64,000 nucleotides of DNA from Embiotoca jacksoni (GCA_022577435.1 JAKOON010000013.1:18688012-18752011); one strand, 5' to 3'; shown: positions 35,990-47,704, counted from the first letter of the stretch. The notes: a model not told the origin generated them from the sequence alone. Translations and numbers: made by a program.

Positions 35990-37699
35990 ATGAAGAAAGT
36001 GGGCAACATGTGGAGCAACCTGAAGAGCAGATGCCAGACACTCTTTCACAACAACAGTTCAGGACCCGGTGAAAGCAGGGTGGAGGCCGATACCGTCCAC
36101 TGCGTGGTGGATCTGGGGCAAGGAGGCAGCTCAGGTGAGGCGCAGGTATCGGGAGCCTCGAGCCCATCACGGAGCCTCCTACCGGTGCCAATGGTAACAG
36201 CGGGGCGCCGCCATCACAACTGCGTGTCGGACATCCCACAGATTGTAGAGATCACCATCGACAAGGACACCGAGGATGTGCGGGTGGGGTCAGGGGGTGT
36301 CCCCCTGGCCCGCAGAGACTCCTATTCCCGTCATGCTCCGTGGGGGGGCAAGAAAAAACACTCATGTTCCACCAAAACCCAGAGCTCTCTGGAGGCAGAC
36401 AGGCGGTCCGGGCGCTTACGAGGAAGTGGGAACCGGAGGGAGAGGCGCTACGGAGTCAGCTCCATCCAGGAGATGAACGACTCTGTATCTGGAGGACGCA
36501 GTCTGAATGCCCGGTCTCTGCGCCAGCGGCTAAGTGAAACGGTGGGGTTGTGCTTACCCCTGCCGGCTCGCAGACGCTCGCGCTCTTCGAAGAACCCTGT
36601 CACCTCCAAACGTAAGATTCACCTGACGGAGCTCATGCTGGAGACCTGCCCCTTCCCACCAGGCTCAGACCTCGCTCACAAGTGGCACCTGATCAAACAA
36701 CACACAGCACCAGTCAGCCCGCATTCCTCCACTGCCCTTCTAGATGCCTTCGACCCGGCCCACCCCTCTCCCGAGGACGAGGAGGAACGTCTGCGCGAGC
36801 GCCGTCGACTTAGCATCGAGGAAGGTGTGGACCCGCCACCTAATGCACAGATCCACACCCTGGAGGCCTCAGTGCCGGGCTCCTCTCTCTACAAACTGGG
36901 ACCAAAGATGGCTCCTGGCATGGGAGAGGCCTCTGGGGAAACCCGGGCCTCCGGGCCTGGCAGCTCTGTAGGTGCTGGATCATCAGGAGGATGTGGGCCA
37001 GTGTTGGGGGCTGCAGCATCAGCATCAGCATCAGCATCAGCCCAGGACTGTGACTCTGAGGAGGATTCCACCACCCTATGTCTGCAGGCCAGGAGGCCCA
37101 AGCAGAGGCATGCCTCTGGGGACGGTCACCTGAGCCGGCAGCAACCTGGTCCCTGGAAGGTTCACACCCAGATAGACTACATCCATTGCCTGGTGCCAGA
37201 CCTGCTGCAGATTACAGCTCTGCCCTGCTACTGGGGCGTAATGGACCGCTACGAGGCCGAGGCACTGCTGGATGGGCGGCCAGAGGGCACCTTCCTGCTG
37301 CGTGACTCGGCCCAGGAGGACTACCTCTTCTCTGTTAGCTTCCGACGTTACAATCGGTCCCTGCACGCACGCATCGAGCAGTGGAACCACAACTTCAGCT
37401 TTGACGCTCACGACCCTTGTGTTTTCCACTCTTCCACCGTCACCGGTCTGCTGGAGCACTACAAGGACCCCAGCGCCTGCATGTTTTTTGAACCGCTGCT
37501 AACAGCGCCTCTCCATCGGACCTTTCCCTTCGGCCTGCAGCACCTGGCACGAGCTGCCATTTGCCGCTGGACCACTTACGATGGTATAGGCTCTCTGCCG
37601 TTGCCCCCTGCGCTGCAGGACTTCCTCAAGGAGTATCACTATAAACAGAAAGTACGAGTTCGCTGGTTGGAGAGGGAACCGCCACTCAAGGTCAAATAG
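35990..37699 (+). CDS. socs5: SOCS5, suppressor of cytokine signalling 5 (single coding exon)
   Basis: Encodes 569 residues; human SOCS5 has 536. Order of parts: N-terminal MKKVGNMW; conserved IPQIVEI at 82-88; the near-invariant block from LARRDSYSRHAPWGGKKKHS at 106 onward; TVGLCLP; KRKIHLTELMLETCPFP; RRRLSIEEGVDPPPNAQIHT; a Gly/Ser-rich insert ending in (Ala-Ser) repeats at 343-351; TQIDYIHCLVPDLLQIT; an SH2 domain about 414-508 with phosphotyrosine-binding Arg438 in FLLRDS; then a SOCS box. The BC box reads GLQHLARAAI at 515-524 with Ala520 where human has Cys, while the Cullin-box LPLP (536-539) is kept. Known role: cytoplasmic substrate receptor for an Elongin BC-Cullin5 ligase, restraining JAK and EGFR/IL-4 signalling. 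The long conserved N-terminus excludes other SOCS types except SOCS4 and a teleost SOCS5 paralogue; which teleost copy (a, b or SOCS9) I cannot tell. Confidence 0.97.
   Translation: MKKVGNMWSNLKSRCQTLFHNNSSGPGESRVEADTVHCVVDLGQGGSSGEAQVSGASSPSRSLLPVPMVTAGRRHHNCVSDIPQIVEITIDKDTEDVRVGSGGVPLARRDSYSRHAPWGGKKKHSCSTKTQSSLEADRRSGRLRGSGNRRERRYGVSSIQEMNDSVSGGRSLNARSLRQRLSETVGLCLPLPARRRSRSSKNPVTSKRKIHLTELMLETCPFPPGSDLAHKWHLIKQHTAPVSPHSSTALLDAFDPAHPSPEDEEERLRERRRLSIEEGVDPPPNAQIHTLEASVPGSSLYKLGPKMAPGMGEASGETRASGPGSSVGAGSSGGCGPVLGAAASASASASAQDCDSEEDSTTLCLQARRPKQRHASGDGHLSRQQPGPWKVHTQIDYIHCLVPDLLQITALPCYWGVMDRYEAEALLDGRPEGTFLLRDSAQEDYLFSVSFRRYNRSLHARIEQWNHNFSFDAHDPCVFHSSTVTGLLEHYKDPSACMFFEPLLTAPLHRTFPFGLQHLARAAICRWTTYDGIGSLPLPPALQDFLKEYHYKQKVRVRWLEREPPLKVK
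37016..37042 (+). repeat. In-frame GCATCA hexamer repeat in SOCS5
   Basis: Four and a half GCATCA-type units encode Ala-Ser dipeptides at residues 343-351, at the end of a Gly/Ser-rich insert that human SOCS5 lacks. Likely slippage-prone. Confidence 0.9.
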
Positions 37700-38224
37700 G
37701 GCGGGCTTCCCCATCGCCTGCACACACACTGCAGGAGGATTACAGAACTTAAGAAATTCCTCACCAGCCAATTTACTGACATGGCTTTCTCTCTGGTGGG
37801 GGATTGAATTTAAGTGTAACAAGCTATACAAGATTCATTCTAATCTTTGTTTTAGTTATTACTTACATCACAGAAAATACATATGATTATATTCAGTATA
37901 ACGCTGTCTGGCAAGCACATGTCTTTGTGTTGAACAGGTTGTTTTTGACAGTGAGGGAAGGCACAAATATCAGTGCTTTGTGTCTTTTCCTCTCCTGCTT
38001 TGTGCTAAATGTCTGCCTGATCCCACAACATCACCCTGCCTGTAGACCTGCCTGCATGCCCCGCCCCCTCCCCCCCGCCCTCCCAATGCCCCCGTTCATC
38101 CCCAATCGCTATTTAGGCCCAGATGGCTACGTTGTACAGCTCACTTTGTGCTTTCTCTACTTTAAAAAAAAAAAAAATCTTCCTTAGCTTGTCAAAGCAC
38201 CTAGTGGAGCACCTTCCTGGGAGA

Positions 38225-38271
<47 letters not shown>

Positions 38272-38555
38272 GGGGGGGTGTTGAGAGGGCATCTGGAGGT
38301 GCTATTAGTATTTTGCAGTCAGAGCTCGTCCCATGGACGGAGCCACATAAGGCACATTTTTTGCCATCTCTTTGCATGAATGAGCATCAGCCAGAGATGA
38401 GGACAGATTGTGAGAGGGTCCATAGAGTTCGGGACAGCACATCAGGGAAATAAATTGCTTTCTAAGGACTATAGATTAGTCCTTAAAGAACACTAGTTCC
38501 TCCTTTTAAGCAGTAATGGTGAGTGATGAGGTGAGTGATGAATAATAAATCAGTC
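37700..38555 (+). other. socs5: Probable SOCS5 3'UTR
   Basis: Noncoding sequence after the TAG stop. AATAAA occurs at 38449-38454 and again at 38544-38549. A GT microsatellite lies inside at 38227-38270. Which signal is used is unknown, and longer forms are possible. Confidence 0.45.
38227..38270. repeat. (GT)n microsatellite in the SOCS5 3'UTR
   Basis: A 44-bp GT tract followed by a TGGGGGGGTG run. Confidence 0.96.
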
Positions 38556-39739
38556 TACTGTGTCCTATTTACTGAGCAAGCTAAACATGTCAGCTTTATT
38601 CCTGCTGTGCTTTTGAAACACGAAGAACGGATTGTCAGGAAATAGTGAGACAATTCTTGCCATTGTTACAGTTGTCAGAGCAGTCAGGGCAGAACAACTC
38701 TGTGCAAACTATTTTGCATAAATGAACGCAGTTAAATTCTTCCTGTATAAAATATAGGTTAACATTTGGGCTGTCTGCTGTCTAGTTCAGTTTGGTACAT
38801 GCTTCTTTAACCCATTACGACTCGAAGCATCCTTAAAAATCTTCTAAACCCCGAAGCCTTGTTGAAAGCCACCTCCTCAAACCTGAGGAAAGGCTTCAAC
38901 CTAAAGCTTCTGTAGCAGATGGAAACGTGAAATAACAAACGTTTAAGAGCTTAAACTTAATGAAATTATTGCATTTGCCTTTTATTATTGTGGTCTTTCG
39001 GTCTGTCTTATCAGCTGCCTATAAATTAGTCTCGTGATAACAGTGAAGAGTTCACTGTCGGCTGAAGTCTGCATGGACTCCAGAGGGTTGACGTTCGGAT
39101 TCAGCCTCTGTCACATGTTCAACCTCGTTGCTCCGTCTATAAGGTCCAACGATGTCATCTCAAACACACTCGCGCCCCCTGCTCCGAAAGGTATATACAA
39201 ACAAATATTGCGTCAGGTCTAAATGGGTTTAAGTTCAGCATCTTTTGGTGGCAGCTTCCATCCAGACAGCTTTGACCGTCCACGCCCAGGCTGGTTGTTT
39301 ATCTTTGAGACATTTGAAGCAGCGGTGCAGCTTTTTGCTTCTTTTGGTTACAGTAAGAAATGCTAACGAGCCAGTAAAGTGGCGTTCAGGGCCACCTGTC
39401 AATCAATAAGTCAATTTATTTACAGTACAGAACCACCAAGCAGCATTTTCCCTATACACTTTACAATTACAAAGAATACAAACATGTAATAAGTATTCGG
39501 TGAAGACAATCGCTAAAACTTCGGAATGCCAGTATCTCTTTAAACTTGTTGATCTGCTGATGTCATGAGAAACTCCACATAATCAAAGATCATGAATTAG
39601 GAGGACCGTTAACCTCACATGATATTTGAACTACAGCTACCAGTTTCCTCCTTCATTTTTTGTTTTCCCCTAAACGTCGTGTTAAAAAAAAAAGTGTAGC
39701 CTTTTCCGAGGAGTTTATGACTTGATATTAAAAGTTTCC

Positions 39740-40620
39740 AACTCAACAAATCCCCTCATGGCCCGTCTGCAGTTCCAGTCACAAGTTGATGCTGGCGTAG
39801 TGTCGGCAACGCTCCACTTTAGAGAGGTTGGCGTATCCTTGACGACTTTAGTTATGCAAGCTGACTGACTTTAGTTGCGTGGCGCGGGGCAGAAACACCG
39901 TCGGCTCGCCTGTCCTGTCCGTTATCGTCTCGGCGTGAAGACAAAAGAAGTGGAACGTCCGTGCCTTTTCGATAACCATTTGTTCTGCTCCGTGATCAGC
40001 TGCTTTATCATTTAAACCGGGAGCGACTGCTTCAGCAGCAAATGAGGCCGGAGAGACTCGATGACGACGAGGTGCGCGAGCTCCAAACTCGCTGATGCTG
40101 CACGTTAAACGACGGAGAACATTTTAGCGGCGCTGTATTGACGGAGCGGCGGCAGATGACTGAACCAGGTCGCACATTAGTTCCATCTGCGCTCACTCAC
40201 CGGTGCATGCATCCGTCTCACTGCGTGGTGGTATCAGGTTGCCGGTGGGTCCAAAGCCAGCTGTGCTGCTGTGGCATGTTTCAGTGCAACATGTCAGTGC
40301 GCAGGTGTTCGTCTGCAGCTCCACAAAACCGATCGAATGAGAGGACATGAAGGTTGACTCAGGTTCACTGTGACCATGTTTAACAGCGGCGTCTGATGGC
40401 ATCAGTGTTAAATCCAACTCATCATCAGCCGTGTTTGTTCCACCTCTTAATTAGTTGTAAATATGCATTAAGTGGCTTTTTTTTTTTTTTTTTTAAATGA
40501 CATTAGTTGAACTTTAAATAAAACACGTGACTGTGGGAGGACGAGACGAGCAGAGCGGCGCCTTCGGGATTGGAGAGAAAATGCGTCGACGGAACATGAA
40601 TTCAATTTATTGCAAAGTAT
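39740..40620. promoter_or_regulatory. CpG-enriched patch downstream of SOCS5
   Basis: CpG dinucleotides are clearly denser here than in the flanks (many CGTC, GCG, TCGTC steps), especially 39780-40180. No coding frame or convincing splice site defines a gene. It may be a distal promoter or enhancer of an unseen transcript, or unmethylated DNA without function. Confidence 0.3.
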
Positions 40621-41599
40621 GAAGATAACAGCTCCGCCAGTAATGTGTAAAACTAAACTATCGGAGCTGAAACACGCATAAGATCAGGATCACTGGGAAG
40701 GTTAATCTGTCAAGTATTTCAGTGTGTGTGTCTGTGTGCGTCTGTGTCTGTGTGTTCGGTTAAATTTGATCTCCCATCACTGAGGGTAAATCATGAACAA
40801 ATGTCGTATCTCTGCTCGTTAATATCCGAGTCTGTGACCAAAGCTCCTGCACACATCTACATGTATTATTTAGCAGGCGGAAGCTTTTTATTCAGCAGTG
40901 TTAGACTTGATGCTAAATTATGTCAGCTTTACAAATAAGTGAAGGCTGGATCCACACTGCGGTATTTAAGTCTCAGGCCGCTCTTTGTTAGAAAACACGA
41001 ATATAGGAGAGTCTGGCTGTTTCAAAATACAACTACACCCTTAAACCAGAGCTAAACAGCCGTATTTATCAGGCAGATATTTCTTATGCCGGCGGTAGAA
41101 TAAGGATTCAAATCTCTTTTCTGCCAATATTAGTTGTTTTTTTCCCACCTCGAAAAGAAAACCAATTATTTCCTCACGTGAAACACTTTCCGCTGCCCCG
41201 CACTTTGTTCCCTGAAAGCTTGAATATTTAACGTTAATCACAGATTCTGTAAGTGGCAGGCGTGAGCGTTCAGAGGAAGGGAATAAGGCTGACATTTTGA
41301 GTTGCTTGCATGTGCACTTTGAGCTTTCAGGACTCTTTAGCATCCACACTGAAATATATATCTGAAAGCCCCACGCAGATCCGACACCAGACCGTCTTTT
41401 CTCACCGTCTATCATGCTGCTGCCTAGCAACGGCATACAGCTCCTCGCAGTGCCCCATCCCGCTCGCAGGCGCTGAGCACAGGCTTCACTTCGCCATGTT
41501 GGGATATAAATTTAGCGGGTACTATAAGGGCCACTCTGTGTTGCCTTGTGGCTGCTGTGTGACTGAGGGAGGCCTTTCTTTTTGTTATTATTACGTCCA

Positions 41600-41604
<5 letters not shown>

Positions 41605-41634
<30 letters not shown>
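41605..41634. repeat. (CT)n microsatellite
   Basis: A 30-bp TC tract with a CCCTCCCTCCCC tail. Confidence 0.95.
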
Positions 41635-41638
<4 letters not shown>

Positions 41639-42576
41639 CCTCCCCATCTGGCCACATCCCTGACATCGCTGTGCTGATGTGGAGGAGACTGCGGCGGAGA
41701 GTAAACTCTGTTGGTCTCGCCCTCCGATCTCCATTCAGTCGTGTTCAGGGTGACGTCAGGTTGAAGTTCAAGAGGACAGGTGGAGCTTCCTGTTGTGGCA
41801 GCGGCGTGCTCGCAGAGAGGGCAAAGGATCTGTCTAAGTAAACAGCACTTTAATTGTGTATTTGTATTCTACGGTGCACTCTGCAAGTATTCGGACAGTG
41901 ACATTTATTGTTGTTGTATTTGAAATGACATCTGAGGGTTTGCATCCGTGTCGGGTGACCACGGGAGGAACTGTTGTACCCACTTCTAGTAACCAATTCT
42001 ACAACTAAAGGCATTGAGTTCCTGCTGAATTCTGTGATACACGTGTAAGAGCAGACATCATTAGTGATGTTCTCCAAGGTCTGAATCTGCACCTGCGATC
42101 AGGTGACTGACTCAGCCAGTCAGGAAGTGTCTGTTTTGGCCCTCGCTGGTCGCCTCCTCTGCATTTTGAGGATCATCGTTTCCTTGCGTTGATGTAAAAC
42201 AGGGCGACTGCATTTGTCTAAAGTTCCCACTTTAATCACCCAGCATGGATCCTTAACACCTCCAGACATACTGAAAGAGAGCCGGGTAGTCATTTTGGTC
42301 ACCAGTATTTTGCACTATGAAGCCGAAAATGTCCGACTGTCCGGATACTTGTGGCCGACGCCTTACACGTGTGAGCTCACGGTGACGAGACTCGGGTGAG
42401 TGTCGAGGAAAAAATAAAAAGCCGGTGGTCCTGAAATATTTCACCAGTATTCCGGCGCTGTAAGCTGTCGATGGAGTCGTGTTCTCCGCCTCGCTGCAGA
42501 CTGGGTGCGTGTTGCGTGTTGCGTGGGAGTATGTTAGTGTATGGACGGAGCCACACGGAGGGGTTCCCGTGGAGAC

Positions 42577-42602
42577 GGGGGGGGGGGGGGGGGGGGGGGG
42601 GG
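42577..42602. repeat. G26 homopolymer
   Basis: Twenty-six consecutive G. The length is unreliable in assembly, and it may form a quadruplex. Confidence 0.9.
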
Positions 42603-42901
42603 ATTACGACGCAGAGCGGAGTGTGAGGGGTGATTGGCCGTGACTCCTATGAACGACACCTCTCTGCCCTCTTCCTCCCAGCACCCTCTTATTCTCAGGC
42701 AGGCCCATTGCAGGGAGTCCCAGGACCCTCTCAACCCAGTTTTCCCCATGGGAAATATCGGACATTAACCGTAGCACATGTTTGCCATATAATCCGTAGA
42801 TTTAGGAGAGGAAAAAAAACATTGTACGTATGATGAAAGATGTAATAGCCTGATTGGAAAAAAATACATTTTACCCATCTGTGGTGCATATACTGTCTGG
42901 A

Positions 42902-42965
42902 ACACACACACACACACACACACATACACACACACTGCGCACACACTGCACACACACACACACAC
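42902..42965. repeat. Interrupted (CA)n microsatellite
   Basis: CA tracts broken by CATA and by two TGCGC/TGCA interruptions. Confidence 0.93.
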
Positions 42966-45900
42966 TTCTCCTGACACCTGCAGGGATGTGTAAACATGGA
43001 TCCACACTTAGGCCAGCAACACCTTTCTGTGTGACCCCCCCCCCCACCCCTTCAACAAAGTGAAGGCAGAGACGGGTGTTTCTGTGCATATTCTATGTTC
43101 TTAAGACAAACAAAACGCCATGAATTGAACTATTTTGACCTTTATATTGTCATTACGACACTATTTTAGCTGCACTATGAGAGCCTCACTTGTGGCAGGA
43201 AACCACTGAGTGGTCTGGATGAGAGACAGGCTGGTTGTGTCACTAGCTGTCCCATGAAAGCAACAGCAACACCCCTGGATGCAAGACTCCCACCCCCCCC
43301 CCTCCCCCCCAATCACCACCACCACCACCACCTCGGTACGACTCATGGTTTCAGATCTTAGAGGACAACAACAACAAAAAGAGATATTTTTAAAAAAAAA
43401 ATAGTCATGTTCCCATATATATTTTAGAAAGCTGGGTTAAGTGCTATATGCAAACAGAAAAAAAGATGTATGAAAGAACTATTATTTTTCATGATTACTT
43501 CTCCCTAATATGCAATGGAGTGTAGTGTAACAATGGTTGCAATCCTCTGTCACTTTAATGCTGTATGTGCACATTGGTTGCTGTGTGGATGTGGGTGCCG
43601 AGGCAACAGGACTTGACAATGATGGGAACTAATGGTCGTCACTCTGCAGCACCGCCGCGTTCCCAGACCGCCTTATTCGCTCTGGCCAATCACAAAAAAG
43701 CCCCTCAAACCCGGGGCCGCAGCCACCGCCGCCACCACGGGCCGACCGAGCTGCCGTCAGACGAATATCGCTGTTCTGTTTTTCTTCTGCTGTTCCTCAC
43801 TCTTTCCTTTTCTTTTCCTTTTCTTCTGCTGTCAGGTAGGATTTGGAGCGTGTAAATGGCATAATCATGTTCACATTTCACTTGTCTGTTCTGTGTATCT
43901 GCTTCACCATTCAAAGAGAAAAAAACCAGTTGTTTTCCAGTATAACCTGTTCATTTTTAAGAGCCGAATGATGCGACACTTGTAGCTGTCACTCTTGGTG
44001 CTTGGCTTATGCTTCATTGTCTTAATATTCCAAATAAAACTGTTAAGTGTAATCCACACTGGCCCATGATATAATGCTGAGTATGTCGTTGTTTTTTCTT
44101 TTATCATGTCATAATACAACATTAGATATGTCCTAGCATTGATTTGGGTTTGATTTGGGGATCTTATCTTCATTTAAGTTACCCACCTCACCTGTTGATG
44201 ACATCACACTGTGTGAATCACTGCTGCTCTCAGGTCAAATTCTCCTTGATTTAAAGGTATTTCCTGCACTAGCATGTTTCCACCTGTGGCAGGTGAGGAA
44301 ACCAAGAAATGGTTTCCAAACTTAAGTCCAATATTCATTGAAAAATGTAAATGTAAAATGCAGCAAAATATGGATGCAAATGACATAAAGCAGTGTGTAA
44401 TCATTTATTTTTAAAAGGTCAATTTAACTGTACAAGCAAATATGACTAAGTCGAGTACTTTTAACGTAATGAAACAGTCATACAATATAAACTCTAAATA
44501 TGAAATGATGTCCCACCATGTTTATCTCCCTTTCCCTTTGGATCTAAAGTTACAAGATAAGCGGTAAATGCAGAGGTGGTTTTTTGGGACTTCACTTCCC
44601 AGAGATCCAAACAATGTTGCCTGTGTGATGTCAGTGACTTGGCTTTGAAGAGCAAACCTGTCGTATTAGCTGCGCCTACCTTTTCTGGCAGAGCAACAAC
44701 TTTTGGGTGATGGAAAAAGTGTCACTAACTGCGCCGCCCGTGATCTAACCTGATGAATAATAATACCTCTACAGACACCCTGCTTGTTCTGCAAATGCAG
44801 TCAGTGGGCTCTAATGCTAAATGCTAATCTTGGAGATTATTTCTTTAAATAGCAAAAGGATCCAAAAAATAGCCAGTTTTGAAACTTTTCAAGTCCTCTG
44901 AGATGTGATTTGAAGTGAATTCCAAGCGTTTAACAATCTTTACACGAGTACACTCATTCTGCAGCTTGTTGCAACTTGACAACTTCAAGGCCGCTCAACT
45001 GACAAGAGCAAGATACCAAAATGATCATGCGTGCAAAGATTGATAGAAGCTGAAGGACGGTCATCTGGACTGCAGGTCCCAGTTGTAAAACCAAGCAGGA
45101 AGAATGCGACCCCGTAAAGAGTAAAACCAGTTTCTGACTGTAGACTCAAGTTCAGATTCAAACATTAACTGGTCAGTAGGTAAGTATTTAAGACCTTATA
45201 AAGAAATAGGTTGAAAATCTCAAAGCACTTTCAGAGCTCTGCACTGTGGGCTCATCTACAGTGTGCAGCTGCTGATTCAACTTTTTTCCCCAACACAGAG
45301 ATGACCCCCCACCCCCCACCCCCACCCCCAACCAACCACCAGCGTGGCCACAGTCCGACCCCCTCACTGTGCACAGCAGCAGCTATGCAGACAGGACCAA
45401 GCTGCCTGGAACTTCACAGTTAAGTATTTGTTCATTTGAAATGAAGTATAAATAGCATGTGGGTTATCGGTTTCAAGTTAGCTACCCAAGGCTTATGAAT
45501 AATTGACGCTCGCCCAGGAGGAGGCAGAGCGTGAGGACACGGGGCAGGAAACTTTGTGAGGGGCTCAAAGAGAAAGCAACAAAACTGAGTAGTAAACTCA
45601 TAAAAACTCACTACAGTTACACTTATATCCAAGCTCTCCAAACACAGCCTCCTGTTAAACCTTATGGCACTACCAGAATAGAAACCAAGCAATAACTCCG
45701 CAGCAATAAGTTGTGGAATCTAGAGTTGGATGTGGGTCACTGACGAGATGAAGAGGAGGAGGAGGAGGAGGAGGAAAGTGCAGATGATGAAGGTCTTGTC
45801 AGTTTATCAGAAGGCCAAACCCTCCGGACTTGATCTGGATGTGGCCCAGTCGGTTCTGCCTGAGACGCCTCCTTATCAGCGTGGCGTGCCGGCCTCCGCT

Positions 45901-46189
45901 GCACACAGCGCTCTATCTCTGGTTGGCACATTGAGCCGCAATAAGCAGTTGCTTTTGGCAGCAACATCAAGAGACGTAGCGAGGGTGAGAACCATCGCGC
46001 TGCTATCAAGATCACAACTTTTTTTTCCCCTCTGCTGCTCTTTGCTGAGAACATTACTTTGTGTTTTTATGTCATTTGGAAATAATGAGGCTTCAATTTT
46101 TTTTTTGATAAGAAACACTCAACAAACTTAAACAGCCTGTTTTCACACAGCCCATGCTCGATTGGTTATGGGAAAGTGGAACATGTTTT

Positions 46190-46380
46190 GGTGTAGCAAC
46201 AGTTTTAAACTTTTTTGGGAAAATACACTTGACGTGTCTTCTTGCCAACACTTTCATCTGTTTATTAAGCCTCAACTCGCTGTTGGTTCGCTTAGCTTAG
46301 CACAAAGGCTGGAAAGGGAGGCAGAGAGATGGCTTAGCTCTGTCCAGAAGAAACCAAAAATCGGCCCATCTCTGTTTTAT
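46190..46380 (+). repeat. Decayed copy of the 17.87-kb repeat family
   Basis: Blocks CTTCTTGCCAACACTTTCAT, GGTTCGCTTAGCTTAGC, CACAAAGGCTGGAAAGG and TTAGCTCTGTCCAG follow the family order. Other pieces lie on either side of the hAT-type element at 47.0 kb. Confidence 0.5.
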
Positions 46381-46390
46381 TTGAAATGAT

Positions 46391-46760
46391 GAATTATAAT
46401 TAAGTTTTATTTAATGCAATGTATTTATATTGTAAAATCATCATAGAACATGGTCCCGACACTTTACAAAAACGGAAAACAACTATAAAATAGGAAACAT
46501 TCAAACAAAGATGCAAGCAAGCACAGAGAACAACCTAATTCAAATATCCATGTCAGAAAAAAGGGAACATGCAGATACTAATAAAAATATCAATATTAGA
46601 GGACATTGTAGCAACACTGAGGAGTGGCCAATGAGTGGAGGAAGAGTCCAGGTCAATTTGCCATAATTAGAAGCTTTATTGAAAAAGAAAGTTGTAAGCC
46701 TGGTCTTGAAGTAAAGAGTAAGGTTTACTCAGTTAAACCCTCAGGAAAAAAGAAGAAAAG
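46391..46760. repeat. Decayed dispersed repeat related to the LINE-flank type
   Basis: AATGCAATGTATTTATATTG, ACACTTTACAAAAACGG, CCAATGAGTGGAGGAAGAG and TAAGCCTGGTCTTGAAG follow the layout of the noncoding part of the repeat at 14.1-14.7 kb. Recognition is by pattern only. Confidence 0.4.
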
Positions 46761-47001
46761 AAAAAGAAACACTCAATGAGGTTGGCCTGGACATACAGTA
46801 GGAGGCCAATGACTGCAGCTCTACGGTATAAAAAGCAACTGAAGTGACAATCTGTGATTTCGCACGGTGTCTCAGACTATTTCATGCAGGGCTTTGTTTC
46901 AAACTAAACTACTTAACGAGTTTATAAATGAGAAGTGAGCGTTGGTGAGTTATCAGATGCTGGTAGGCAGCTTTTTTTTTTTTTTTTGCCTTTAGTTAGA
47001 G

Positions 47002-47537
47002 CAGGGGTGTCAAACATACGGCCCGCGGGCCGAATCCGGCCCGCCAGGGGGTCCAGCTCGGCCCACCAGATGACTTTGCTTAGTGTGAAAATTACAGAAA
47101 GACATAAATTGCATTTCTATGAGAATATGGAGGTTTATGAGTACAAACATTTTGTAATTTTTTTAATCGATCCAGTAATTGCTTCAAAAACAGTGTAAAT
47201 GCGACGTCTGCTCCGGAGGCAGCAGCGCTCGTTGCCACCGGCAGCAGCGCCCGTTGCCACAGGCAGCAGCGCCCGCTGCTAGGGAATCTGCAGAGGAGAG
47301 CCAAGGCAGATAAACAGTGGGCTGATGTCTCGAGTTTTTGGTCTTTATGTTTCTAGTTTATTGTAGAAAGACCTTAAAATAGGATTTATCATCCAAAAAC
47401 CTTCACCAATGATTTAAACATAGAGAAATATTGTAGTTATGTATGCGTTATTATGCTATGAATTTACTGGTCTGGCCCACTTGAGATGAAAGTGGGCAGT
47501 ATGTGGCCCCTTAACTAAAATGAGTTTGACACCCCTG
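47002..47537. mobile_element. Complete non-autonomous hAT-type transposon (536 bp)
   Basis: Terminal inverted repeats CAGGGGTGTCAAAC (left) and GTTTGACACCCCTG (right) are perfect over 14 bp. Flanking octamers AGTTAGAG (46994-47001) and GGTTAGAG (47538-47545) agree in seven of eight bases, as expected of a hAT target duplication. Next to the left end is a GGCCCGCGGGCC stretch, typical of this vertebrate family. No transposase frame is present. A 22-bp GC-rich tandem unit occurs 2.9 times inside (47218-47280). Confidence 0.9.
47218..47280. repeat. 22-bp tandem repeat inside the hAT element
   Basis: Units starting GGCAGCAGCGC at 47218, 47240 and 47262, the last one truncated. Confidence 0.88.
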
Positions 47538-47580
47538 GGTTAGAGGGTTTCTATTGTTAAGCTAAGCTTAAGCTAAGCTT

Positions 47581-47668
47581 TTCTATTGTTCTATTATTAT
47601 ATTATCTTATTGCTTCTGTATGCTGCTGTAGCGAAACAATTTCCCCTTGGGGATTAATAAAGTAACTA
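47581..47668 (+). mobile_element. 3' tail resembling a fish LINE/SINE end
   Basis: The segment GAAACAATTTCCCCTTGGGG followed by ATTAATAAAGTA and then a short tandem repeat is the form of 3' tails I associate with teleost CR1/L2-like elements. Only the last part is present. The clade assignment is uncertain. Confidence 0.5.
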
Positions 47669-47704
47669 CCTAACCTAACCTAACCTAACCTAACCTAACC
47701 TAAC
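47669..47704. repeat. (CTAAC)n pentanucleotide repeat
   Basis: Seven near-perfect CTAAC/ACCTA units. They follow the LINE-like tail directly, so they are probably its terminal simple repeat. Confidence 0.93.

Larger units (their letters stand above)
38556..46150. other. Region downstream of SOCS5, no gene recognised
   Basis: No ORF here resembles a known protein. Contents: a short dispersed-repeat piece (about 39.40-39.49 kb), a CpG-enriched patch (39.7-40.6 kb), a CT tract (41605-41634), a G26 run, CA tracts near 42.9 kb, C-rich runs at 43.04 and 43.3 kb, and a GC-rich block with a GGCCAATCAC (CCAAT-type) box near 43.68 kb. The rest is plain AT-rich sequence. Confidence 0.5.

Noticed and set aside
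45730..46131. 133-codon open frame
   Set aside because: Begins in a GAG/AGG repeat giving poly-Arg; no recognisable similarity.
47669..47704. Telomere-like (TTAGG/CCTAA)n array
   Set aside because: The unit is five bases, not the vertebrate TTAGGG, and it directly follows a LINE-like tail, so it is a terminal simple repeat.
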